A stretch of 5,870 bases of DNA from Coprothermobacterota bacterium (GTDB taxonomy: Bacteria > Caldisericota > JANLFM01): positions 1 to 5,870 of the forward strand of contig JAPLHX010000250.1 in assembly GCA_026389415.1 (NCBI GenBank), read 5' to 3'. The notes beneath the pieces are model-generated. The model made no database searches. It saw only the letters and a program-made list of their open reading frames with translations, and had not been told where the DNA came from. This document shows, piece by piece, positions 1 through 5,583 of this stretch. The first letter of the stretch is position 1. Each line of letters begins with the position of its first letter. Made by a program: the position numbers and the translations under genes.

Positions 1-182
1 AACCCGCTCTTGGGGATTGACGAACCAGTACGCAATCTCACCGAGCTTTCCTTGTGGCTCCACCTCCAGCCCGGTTTCCTCCTGCACCTCCCGCAAGGCA
101 GCCGACTCCGACTTCTCCCTACGCTCGTCGCTCCCTTGGGCAGCGTCCACACGTCACGGACGCGAATCAGGGCCACCTGCAT
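1..182 (-). pseudogene. Nudix hydrolase, partial, frame broken in the Nudix box
   Basis: On the minus strand one frame reads MQVALIRVRDVWTLPKG, starting from an ATG at 182-180. The frame offset by one base then reads SDERREKSESAALREVQEE and continues TGLEVEPQGKLGEIAYWFVN to the window edge. Joined, these give a complete Nudix signature G-x5-E-x7-REV-x-EE-x-G, preceded by the usual WTLPKG. Nudix enzymes hydrolyse nucleoside diphosphates linked to another group, with Mg2+ held by the box glutamates. The two halves do not join in one frame: one G appears to be missing in the GGG run at about 133-135. The start is also doubtful. Family members usually have some ten more residues with an SAG-type strand before VALI, and the ATG has no clear ribosome site. 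The C-terminus lies outside the window. Family identity is firm; a true pseudogene and a sequencing error cannot be told apart here. Confidence 0.72.
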
Positions 183-203
183 TTCCAGGGCCCCCGGCCA
201 AGG

Positions 204-231
204 ATTTGAGATTTGAGATCTCAGATTTGAG
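204..231. repeat. 7-bp tandem repeat with embedded palindrome
   Basis: Four consecutive 7-mers read ATTTGAG, ATTTGAG, ATCTCAG, ATTTGAG. The third differs from the others at two positions. That change creates a perfect 10-bp palindrome, TGAGATCTCA, at 214-223. The array sits in the short gap between the aldolase stop codon and the remaining Nudix start. It is AT-rich against GC-rich surroundings. Function is unknown; it may be a simple slippage-derived spacer repeat. Confidence 0.7.
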
Positions 232-260
232 ATGATTAGCCTCCGGCCGAGAAGGCCCAC

Positions 261-878
261 CTAATCGGGTACTTGGCGGAAGAAGCGGACATCCTCTCTC
301 GGCAAGGTGTTTGTCAACCCCAACAAGCGGGCGTAGACGTGCGTTTGGCAGAGGCTTTCCCCCGTTTCGAGAAAATCGAATGCCTCGGACAGGGTCCGCC
401 CTACGCTGAGCGCACCGTGGTTGAGCAGGATGCCAAACTTAGCGTGAGCTAGAGCGCAAGCGACGGCGTCTGCCAACTTCTGCGTGCCGGGACGGGCGTA
501 GGGGATCCAGGTCACAGCTCCCAACACGATCTCCATCTCCGGCAGGATCGGTGGAAGCTCGATCGGGCTGGTGGCCACCAGGGTGGCAAAGGGAGGATGG
601 GCATGCACGATCGCCCCGACGCTCGGCTTGGCGCGATACACTGCATAGTGCATTTTGGCCTCGCTGGAGGGGCGGCCAGGGGAGAGAGGATGACCTTCCA
701 GATCCACTTTCACGATCTGCTCCGGCAGCAGTCGGTGTTTGGGTACGGCGGCCGGTGTCACCCAAATCAGGTCGCCTACCCGCACCGAAAGGTTGCCGGC
801 ATAACCGCAGTTCAGCCGGCGCTCGTAAAGGCTTCGGGCTATCTCCACGATCTCCCGTCGAATTTGGTTTTCGTCCAT
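261..878 (-). CDS. class II aldolase/adducin family protein (L-fuculose-phosphate aldolase-like)
   Basis: A 205-residue protein, close to the usual size of FucA-type aldolases (about 215). These zinc enzymes reversibly cleave sugar 1-phosphates into dihydroxyacetone phosphate and an aldehyde in the cytoplasm. Visible signatures are GYAGNLSVR (Asn29, phosphate loop), SSEAKMHYAVY (Ser71, Ser72, catalytic Glu73), VHAHPP (zinc ligands His92 and His94) and LLNHG (third zinc ligand His154). Positions agree almost exactly with E. coli FucA as I recall its numbering. The FucA tyrosine near 113 appears replaced (ELPPILPEME), so the substrate may not be fuculose phosphate. The start was chosen because GGAGGG lies 4 bases upstream. 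An in-frame ATG at 899 would place that site inside the gene, and the frame open further upstream runs antisense into the neighbouring gene. Alternatives are a 5-deoxypentulose-phosphate, rhamnulose-phosphate or methylthioribulose-phosphate enzyme. Confidence 0.9.
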   Translation of the reverse strand: MDENQIRREIVEIARSLYERRLNCGYAGNLSVRVGDLIWVTPAAVPKHRLLPEQIVKVDLEGHPLSPGRPSSEAKMHYAVYRAKPSVGAIVHAHPPFATLVATSPIELPPILPEMEIVLGAVTWIPYARPGTQKLADAVACALAHAKFGILLNHGALSVGRTLSEAFDFLETGESLCQTHVYARLLGLTNTLPREDVRFFRQVPD

Positions 879-882
879 GATA

Positions 883-888
883 CCCTCC
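883..888 (-). promoter_or_regulatory. ribosome binding site of the aldolase gene
   Basis: GGAGGG on the minus strand, 4 bases before the ATG at 878. It decides the start in favour of MDENQI over the in-frame ATG at 899. Confidence 0.75.
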
Positions 889-925
889 GCTTCCAGCATA
901 GCAAACAGCCCGTCGAGACGAAAGA

Positions 926-941
926 ATGCTAGAATAGCGAC
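926..941. promoter_or_regulatory. possible bidirectional promoter core with leaderless plus-strand start
   Basis: Plus-strand TAGAAT at 930-935 is a one-mismatch -10 element and ends 6 bases before the ATG at 942. Transcription would therefore begin at or next to the start codon. No Shine-Dalgarno sequence precedes that ATG, which fits a leaderless mRNA. On the minus strand TATTCT (936 to 931) and TAGCAT (931 to 926) are weaker -10-like hexamers. They would give the aldolase a leader of about 40-50 bases that includes its ribosome site. No convincing -35 element was found for either direction, so this rests on short motifs and geometry. Confidence 0.4.
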
Positions 942-2291
942 ATGACCCGGTTGATCTTCTATGGCGGTGCGGGCGAGGTTGGTGGAAACAAGATCTATCT
1001 GGAAGATCAGAGTACCCGGATCTTCCTGGATTTTGGCAAGAGTTTCTCGCAACGCTCTCATTTTTTCGACGACCCTTTTTTGGTTCCACGGGAATTGGAA
1101 GACCTGCTGGAACTGGGGCTGATCGATCCCTTGGACGAGGTTTACAAGATCCGAGCCTTGCATGGGAATACCCGGCCCGTGGATGGCATTCTCCTCTCCC
1201 ATGTGCACGCCGACCATGCCGACCATATTTCGCTGATTCATCCGGTGATCCCGGTGTACCTAGGTCAGGTGGCGAAGTTGATCTTAGACAGCTTTGCCAC
1301 CACCCGCTACCGTCAAATGGACAACGACACCAGCGAGTTGCGATTCCGCACCTTCCGTACGGGTGATCGTTTCAAAATCGGCTCAATCGGCGTGGAGCCG
1401 ATTCACGTTGACCATTCCATCCCCGGTGCCTACGGTTTCATCTTGCACACCACCGCAGGTCCGATCGTCTACACGGGAGATTTTCGCCTGCACGGTCCCA
1501 AGCGCCAAATGTCGCTGGAATTCGTAGCTCGGGCAAAGGAAGTGCAGCCGGTCGCCATGATCTGTGAGGGGACGAATGCGTTTTCTCCACCCAATCTGAA
1601 CGAGGAGGAAATCCAAAGAAAGCTGGAAGAGCTGATTGCGGTAAGTCCGGGGCTGGTGATAGTTTCCTTCCTCTTTAAGGACATCGACCGTTACCGCTCG
1701 ATCTTCCAGGCTGCCAAGACCCAGCGACGGAAGTTGGTGATTTCCTTAAAACATGCCCATTTCCTGCGCGCGTTACGCCGCGATTCCAGGCTGGACTTGC
1801 CCCCCTTGGACGATCCCGATCTGCGGGTGCTCGTGCGGCGCCGTGGATGCTTCTACGATTGGGAAGTAGAGCTGCGCGATGCGTGGGAGAAAACCGGGCG
1901 GACGGTGACCGCGGAAGGGATTGCCGAGCGGCAACCGGAATTCCTGCTCACCCTGAGCAGCTTTGAGTTGCCCGAATTGGTCCGAATTAAGCCGATGCCG
2001 GGCAGTATTTTTGTAATGTCGATGACTGAACCCACCAACGAGGAGGCCGAGTTGGACTACGACCGGCTAACGCATTGGTTGACGCATTTCGGCCTGCCGC
2101 TCTATTCATTGCATGCTTCCGGTCACATCCTGCCCCACGATCTGCGTTGGGTGGTACAAGAAGTGCAGCCCAAGGAGTTGTTCCTGATTCATTCCGAAGC
2201 ACCGGCGCTGTTGGCCCGCTATTTAAGCGACGTGGCCTCTGTCATCCGGATTCCCCAGCGGGGGGAGGAAGCGGTCCTGGTCGGCGCCTGA
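942..2291 (+). CDS. metallo-beta-lactamase/beta-CASP fold hydrolase, RNase J-like
   Basis: A 449-residue protein of the metallo-beta-lactamase fold with features of the beta-CASP nucleases (RNase J, CPSF73-like), which process or degrade RNA or DNA with two metal ions. In order: an N-terminal beta strand with YGGAGEVGGN (about 7-16), the metal motif SHVHADHADH (His87, His89, Asp91, His92), VDHSIPG (His158), YTGDFRLHG (Asp180), a CEGTN segment (Glu209, possible beta-CASP motif A), an inserted domain (about 210-385), HASGH (391-395, motif C-like) and LFLIHSE (His417), which corresponds to the PxHGE-type motif of RNase J. It is about 100 residues shorter than typical RNase J and lacks room for that enzyme's C-terminal domain. 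There is no signal peptide or membrane segment. The start fits the first family strand but has no ribosome site. It is transcribed divergently from the aldolase and ends 79 bases before the hydroxylase operon. The substrate cannot be read from sequence. Confidence 0.88.
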   Translation: MTRLIFYGGAGEVGGNKIYLEDQSTRIFLDFGKSFSQRSHFFDDPFLVPRELEDLLELGLIDPLDEVYKIRALHGNTRPVDGILLSHVHADHADHISLIHPVIPVYLGQVAKLILDSFATTRYRQMDNDTSELRFRTFRTGDRFKIGSIGVEPIHVDHSIPGAYGFILHTTAGPIVYTGDFRLHGPKRQMSLEFVARAKEVQPVAMICEGTNAFSPPNLNEEEIQRKLEELIAVSPGLVIVSFLFKDIDRYRSIFQAAKTQRRKLVISLKHAHFLRALRRDSRLDLPPLDDPDLRVLVRRRGCFYDWEVELRDAWEKTGRTVTAEGIAERQPEFLLTLSSFELPELVRIKPMPGSIFVMSMTEPTNEEAELDYDRLTHWLTHFGLPLYSLHASGHILPHDLRWVVQEVQPKELFLIHSEAPALLARYLSDVASVIRIPQRGEEAVLVGA

Positions 2292-2292
2292 C

Positions 2293-2326
2293 TTGACACA
2301 GAATGTTCGACTGGACAGACTATTAT
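2293..2326 (+). promoter_or_regulatory. weak candidate promoter for the molybdenum hydroxylase operon
   Basis: A consensus TTGACA at 2293-2298 and a near-consensus TATTAT at 2321-2326 lie in the only sizeable gap before the operon. They are 22 bases apart, too far for a normal sigma-70 promoter (about 17). The spacer contains an imperfect inverted repeat, TGTTC/GGACA, at 2304-2317. Either one hexamer is coincidental or activation needs a regulator that distorts the DNA, as MerR-type proteins do on 19-20-base spacers. Confidence 0.25.
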
Positions 2327-2352
2327 CGGATCGGATTTCATCCCAACCCTGC

Positions 2353-2359
2353 GAGGTGA
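2353..2359 (+). promoter_or_regulatory. ribosome binding site of the 2Fe-2S subunit gene
   Basis: GAGGTGA ends 11 bases before the ATG at 2371, slightly farther than ideal. The GTG inside it (2356) is in frame but would lack a site of its own. The protein family begins close to MKRILQ, so the ATG is preferred. Confidence 0.5.
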
Positions 2360-2370
2360 ACGAGCCACCA

Positions 2371-2829
2371 ATGAAGCGAATCCTTCAGATAAACGGGCGA
2401 AATTACGCCCTGGATTTACCGGCAAAAACCACATTACTGGCTGCCATTCGCGACTACATCGGTCTTGTCGGCACCAAAGAAGGCTGTGGTACCGGTGAAT
2501 GTGGCGCTTGCACCGTTTTAATGGATCAACAGCCGGTCAATGCTTGCTTGATGCTGGCTGCTCAAGCCGAGGGAAAAGACATTCTCACGATCGAAGGGCT
2601 TTCCCAGGATGGAAACCTGGACCCGATCCAGCAGGCGTTCATCGATACCGGCGCCGTACAGTGCGGCTACTGCATCCCCGGAATGATCATGACAGGCAAA
2701 GGGCTTCTTTTGACCAACCCGCACCCTTCCATCGCACAGATTAAAGAAGCCATTGCCGGCAATCTCTGCCGTTGCACCGGCTATTACCAAATCGTGGCGG
2801 CGATTGCCAAGGCCAGCCAAGCCAGATGA
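2371..2829 (+). CDS. molybdenum hydroxylase (xanthine dehydrogenase family) 2Fe-2S small subunit
   Basis: A 152-residue iron-sulfur subunit of a three-subunit molybdenum hydroxylase (CoxS/XdhC/CutS type). It passes electrons from the molybdenum site in the large subunit to FAD in the medium subunit. Residues 1-75 form a plant-ferredoxin-like domain with EGCGTGECGACTV and a later NACL (Cys39, Cys44, Cys47, Cys59). Residues 76-152 form the helical second domain with QCGYC (Cys98, Cys101) and NLCRCTGY (Cys133, Cys135). All eight cluster ligands are present and the length is typical, so the subunit should be functional. No signal peptide is seen, which fits a cytoplasmic complex. It is the first gene of the operon and its stop overlaps the next start by ATGA. 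Sequence alone does not separate xanthine dehydrogenase from other members such as carbon monoxide dehydrogenase or nicotinate, purine or aldehyde hydroxylases. Confidence 0.95.
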   Translation: MKRILQINGRNYALDLPAKTTLLAAIRDYIGLVGTKEGCGTGECGACTVLMDQQPVNACLMLAAQAEGKDILTIEGLSQDGNLDPIQQAFIDTGAVQCGYCIPGMIMTGKGLLLTNPHPSIAQIKEAIAGNLCRCTGYYQIVAAIAKASQAR

Positions 2830-3431
2830 AATTTGCCTCGCTGATCCTGGCCGCAGGAAAGTCCGAGCGAATGGGTACGCTAAAGCTACTCCTGCCATGG
2901 CGGGGGCGAACGATCCTGGCCGAAGTCGTGTCCCAGGTGTTGGAAAGCGGTGTCAGCCAAGCCTTGGTGGTGCTGGGGTATGCCGCAGCAGAACAGCAAG
3001 TCGCTCTGGCCGACATCATAGACGATCGTCTGCAAGTGGTGCTCAATCCCCAATACGAGCTAGGGATGTTGTCCTCGGTACAAGCGGGGCTTCGCCTGCT
3101 GTCGCCGGCGGCGGAAGCCATTCTTTTAAGCTTGGGAGACCAACCTCGACTGCCGGCAATGGTGTATCGTCGGGTGATGGAGCGCTATATCGATTCGGGC
3201 CAAGGCATCCTGATTCCCAGCTATCTTGGAAAGCGCGGCCATCCGATCGTAATTCACGCTCGTTTCGTGCCTTATTTGTTGAACCTGGATCCCGTCACGG
3301 AAAGCCTGCACAGCCTGACCTCTGCCTACAGAGAGCAAATCATGGACCTGCCCTTGGACGAACCAGCGGTTCTGCAGGACGTGGATCGGCCGGAGGACTA
3401 CCAGCACCTCTTGCAAGAGGAGCAGGCATGA
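2826..3431 (+). CDS. MocA-like molybdenum cofactor cytidylyltransferase (NTP transferase family)
   Basis: A 201-residue MobA/MocA-type nucleotidyltransferase. MocA joins CMP to molybdopterin to give the dinucleotide cofactor used by xanthine-dehydrogenase-family enzymes; some members also act as cofactor chaperones for their hydroxylase. The N-terminal nucleotide loop reads LILAAGKSERMG followed by LKLLLP (residues 7-24). Further signatures are NPQYELGMLSSVQAGL (74-89), LGDQP (103-107, metal-binding Asp), KRGHP (136-140) and DVDRPEDY (185-192). LAAG with LLLP is the MocA pattern; MobA has LAGG and DK. The start was chosen at the ATGA overlap with the 2Fe-2S gene, where the family N-terminus begins. 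There is only a weak upstream AAGG, so translation probably depends on coupling to the preceding gene. Its place between two hydroxylase subunit genes supports a dedicated maturation role. MocA versus another cofactor transferase is inferred from motif and context. Confidence 0.88.
   Translation: MKFASLILAAGKSERMGTLKLLLPWRGRTILAEVVSQVLESGVSQALVVLGYAAAEQQVALADIIDDRLQVVLNPQYELGMLSSVQAGLRLLSPAAEAILLSLGDQPRLPAMVYRRVMERYIDSGQGILIPSYLGKRGHPIVIHARFVPYLLNLDPVTESLHSLTSAYREQIMDLPLDEPAVLQDVDRPEDYQHLLQEEQA
3417..3422 (+). promoter_or_regulatory. ribosome binding site of the FAD subunit gene
   Basis: GAGGAG lies 5 bases before the ATG at 3428, inside the end of the mocA-like gene. It fixes this start, although the frame stays open far upstream. 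Confidence 0.75.
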
Positions 3432-4294
3432 AGGATTTCCAACTGTTTTCTCCCACCGAATTGGAAGAGGCTCTGGATTTGTTGACCCGCCATTGCGGGC
3501 AGATGCGGATACTGGCCGGAGGAACCGACTTGCTGATCCGGATGCGCGACGGCCAAGTCCAGCCGGAAACCGTGCTTGATCTCACTCGAATCTCCGCCTT
3601 GCACTTTCTCAGACAAGACAGCAATGCGATTGAGATCGGGCCTCTAATTACCCATACGGAGGTGCTCTGTTCCCCGCTGTTGAACCAAGAAACGCCGCTC
3701 CTGGTTCAGGCGTGCCGTACGATTGGCGGCTGGCAAATTCGAAACCGGGGCACGATCGGGGGCAACTTGTGCAACGCTTCGCCAGCGGGAGATGCGGTAC
3801 CCCCTCTCTATGTCTTGGCGGCGGAATGCACCTTAGCAAGCCGGCGTGGCCGGCGCGTTCTGCCGATTCAAGCATTTTTCCATGGCCCCGGCCAAACTGT
3901 CTTGGCTCCGGACGAGCTGCTGGTGGGAATCCAATTTCCCTCACCCCAACCCACACCGCTCCAGTTTTTCGAAAAGATTGGCCAGCGGAAAGCATTGGCT
4001 ATCTCCAAAGTGAACATGGCCTTTCTGGGTTGGACAGACCAGGAAGGCCGCTTCCAGAAAGTGCGCATTGCTTTGGGAGCGGTAGCTCCCACCGTGGTCC
4101 GGGCGGTCCGGACCGAGGACTATCTCGTCGGAAAGAGACCCACCGCCGACGTGATCCAAGCGGCGTCGGACATGATTGAAACGGAAGTCCAACCCATTGG
4201 GGACATCCGTTCCACCGAACAGTATCGCCGGGAAGTATCCGGGGAATTGCTGCGGTTAGGCTTGGCCAAATGCCAAAAGGAGGAGCACGGATGA
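3428..4294 (+). CDS. molybdenum hydroxylase FAD-binding medium subunit
   Basis: A 288-residue FAD subunit of the CoxM/XdhB/CutM type, typical in length. It receives electrons from the 2Fe-2S subunit and passes them to NAD+ or another acceptor. The N-terminal FAD domain has AGGTDLL (30-36) and the diagnostic TIGGNLCNASPAGD (109-122), which wraps the FAD pyrophosphate. The C-terminal CO-dehydrogenase flavoprotein domain (about 178-285) has KVNMAFLGW, VRIALGAVAPT and the STEQYRR segment (262-268), which is conserved near the end of family members. The start sits on an ATGA overlap with the mocA-like gene. A second ATGA overlap leads into the PreT-like gene. With the 2Fe-2S gene it gives two of three hydroxylase subunits; the molybdopterin-binding large subunit is absent from the window. 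Exact substrate and electron acceptor are unknown. Confidence 0.94.
   Translation: MKDFQLFSPTELEEALDLLTRHCGQMRILAGGTDLLIRMRDGQVQPETVLDLTRISALHFLRQDSNAIEIGPLITHTEVLCSPLLNQETPLLVQACRTIGGWQIRNRGTIGGNLCNASPAGDAVPPLYVLAAECTLASRRGRRVLPIQAFFHGPGQTVLAPDELLVGIQFPSPQPTPLQFFEKIGQRKALAISKVNMAFLGWTDQEGRFQKVRIALGAVAPTVVRAVRTEDYLVGKRPTADVIQAASDMIETEVQPIGDIRSTEQYRREVSGELLRLGLAKCQKEEHG
4277..4285 (+). promoter_or_regulatory. ribosome binding site of the PreT-like gene
   Basis: AAGGAGGAG ends 5 bases before the ATG at 4291 and supports that start over the in-frame ATG at 4270, which would lie upstream of the site. Confidence 0.8.
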
Positions 4295-5583
4295 AGATAG
4301 AACGGACCACGCCAAAAACACTGACGCTTAATCAACGGCGGCAGAGCTTTGCCGAAGTTGTCATCAATCTCACCCCTGCGGAGGCCCAATTTGAAGCCTA
4401 CCGCTGCTTCTATTGCTGGGATGCGCCGTGTCAGAAAGGTTGCCCGGCGGAAGTGGAGATCCCCCAGTTTATCTGGAGCATCCGCTCCGGGAACGTGGCC
4501 GGCGCAGCGGACCGCATCTACCGTGCCAATCCCCTGGGTTCGATCTGCGGCCGAGTCTGCCCCACTGAGAGCCTCTGCGAGAAAGCCTGCACCTCCAAAC
4601 AGGTCAACATTCCGATTGCCATCGGCCACCTGCAGCGCTACGCCTGCGACCAGCGCTTGGCGGGGGGCGGACCACTCTTTTCCTATCCGCCGGTTTCGGG
4701 GGGAAGGGTAGCGATCATCGGTGCCGGACCTGCAGGCCTGGCCTGTGCTCATTTCCTGCGCCTGGCCGGGCATCAGGTTGCCCTATTTGAACCGGAAGAA
4801 AAACTTGGAGGCCTGCTGGCCTGGGGTATTCCGGCCTATCGCTTGGCGCCGGAAACCACCCAGGCGGAAGTGAATGCGATTGCCGGCAGCATCGAATGGC
4901 ACCAAGAGACAGTCGATGCAGCACGGGCACAAGTGGTTCTGCAGGAATTCGATGCGGTGTTCCTCGGTATCGGCAAAGGAGTACCCGCCCGACTTCAGAT
5001 TCCCGGTTCCGACTTGGCTGGTGTTCGGTCCGCGGTTCAGTTCTTGCGCGATGTCGCGGCCGGCCGTGGCGGATTCCATGATCTGGCCGGCAAAGAGGTG
5101 GGCACGATCGGTGGAGGAGCGACGGCCATGGATGCTGCCCGCTGCGCCCTACGTCTGGGTGCCGGCAGAGCAACCGTCTTCTATCGCCGCACGCAGGAAG
5201 AGATGCCCGCGTTTGCCTCGGAATACGATGCCGCTTTGGATGAAGGCGTGGAATTTGTCTGGCTGGCGGCTCCGAAAGCGATCGAAGCCGGTGAGAGCCG
5301 GCTATCGGTTCAGTTTGAGCGGATGGAACTGGGTCAGCCGGACCAGAGCGGTCGTCGCTCGCCTGTCCCGACGGGTTCCCGTTTTACCTTCAAACTGGAC
5401 GTGTTGTTGGAGGCCCTGCCCAGCGAACCCGATCCCACTCTGATGCTTCTGTTGGACAAAAACCCCAAGGTATTTACCGGTGGAGACTTGGCGGGAGGCG
5501 GGACTGTAGTCCAAGCCGTGGCAGATGGCAAGGAAGCGGCGCGCAAGATCAACGAGTGGCTCACCCAAGGAGGTGCCCGATGA
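4291..5583 (+). CDS. PreT-like NAD(P)H-dependent FAD/4Fe-4S oxidoreductase (dihydropyrimidine dehydrogenase subunit A or GltD family)
   Basis: A 430-residue protein resembling the N-terminal half of eukaryotic dihydropyrimidine dehydrogenase and bacterial PreT (about 410 residues). It takes electrons from NAD(P)H through FAD to 4Fe-4S clusters and on to a PreA partner. The N-terminal ferredoxin-like domain has CFYCWDAPCQKGC (Cys39, 42, 47, 51) and CGRVCPTESLCEKAC (Cys86, 90, 96, 100). These are followed by GHLQRY, whose Gln115 matches the unusual glutamine cluster ligand of mammalian dihydropyrimidine dehydrogenase. Next come the FAD loop IIGAGPAGLACA (142-153), LGGLLAWGIPAYRL (172-185), the nucleotide loop TIGGGATAMDAAR (272-284), FYRRTQEEMPA (297-307) and FTGGDLAGGGTVVQAVADGKEAA at the C-terminus. 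It overlaps the PreA-like gene by ATGA, as expected for partners. A role as electron exit for the hydroxylase is also possible. GltD-like activity is less likely given PreA next door. Confidence 0.9.
   Translation: MKIERTTPKTLTLNQRRQSFAEVVINLTPAEAQFEAYRCFYCWDAPCQKGCPAEVEIPQFIWSIRSGNVAGAADRIYRANPLGSICGRVCPTESLCEKACTSKQVNIPIAIGHLQRYACDQRLAGGGPLFSYPPVSGGRVAIIGAGPAGLACAHFLRLAGHQVALFEPEEKLGGLLAWGIPAYRLAPETTQAEVNAIAGSIEWHQETVDAARAQVVLQEFDAVFLGIGKGVPARLQIPGSDLAGVRSAVQFLRDVAAGRGGFHDLAGKEVGTIGGGATAMDAARCALRLGAGRATVFYRRTQEEMPAFASEYDAALDEGVEFVWLAAPKAIEAGESRLSVQFERMELGQPDQSGRRSPVPTGSRFTFKLDVLLEALPSEPDPTLMLLLDKNPKVFTGGDLAGGGTVVQAVADGKEAARKINEWLTQGGAR
5567..5575 (+). promoter_or_regulatory. ribosome binding site of the PreA-like gene
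   Basis: AAGGAGGTG, a near-complete complement of the 16S rRNA 3' end, lies 4 bases before the ATG at 5580. Confidence 0.85.

Noticed and set aside
131..137. Programmed -1 frameshift as explanation for the split Nudix frame.
   Set aside because: The local sequence CCC AAG GGA does not form a canonical X-XXY-YYZ slippery heptamer in the correct phase, and Nudix genes are not known to use one. A one-base indel is simpler.
204..231. CRISPR-like repeat array.
   Set aside because: The units are 7 bases and directly adjacent, with no spacers.
10..235. Plus-strand open frames over the Nudix remnant.
   Set aside because: No recognisable protein features; they mirror the minus-strand Nudix coding pattern.
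245..257. GGCC-GAGAA-GGCC hairpin after the aldolase stop codon as a terminator.
   Set aside because: The stem is only four base pairs and no T run follows on the minus strand.
879..1241. Minus-strand open frame continuing upstream of the aldolase over the nuclease-like gene, which would give a 326-residue protein.
   Set aside because: It is antisense to the well-supported metal-binding N-terminus of the plus-strand gene. The extra residues match no aldolase feature, and the ribosome site favours the start at 878.
2293..2370. Upstream start for the 2Fe-2S subunit adding 26 residues.
   Set aside because: The start would be a TTG directly after the previous gene with no ribosome site. The extra residues do not belong to the family.
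2753..3427. Plus-strand open frame running through the mocA-like gene into the FAD subunit, suggesting a 513-residue fusion.
   Set aside because: The upstream residues are low-complexity, arginine- and serine-rich out-of-frame translation of the mocA-like gene. The FAD subunit has its own ribosome site and family start at 3428.
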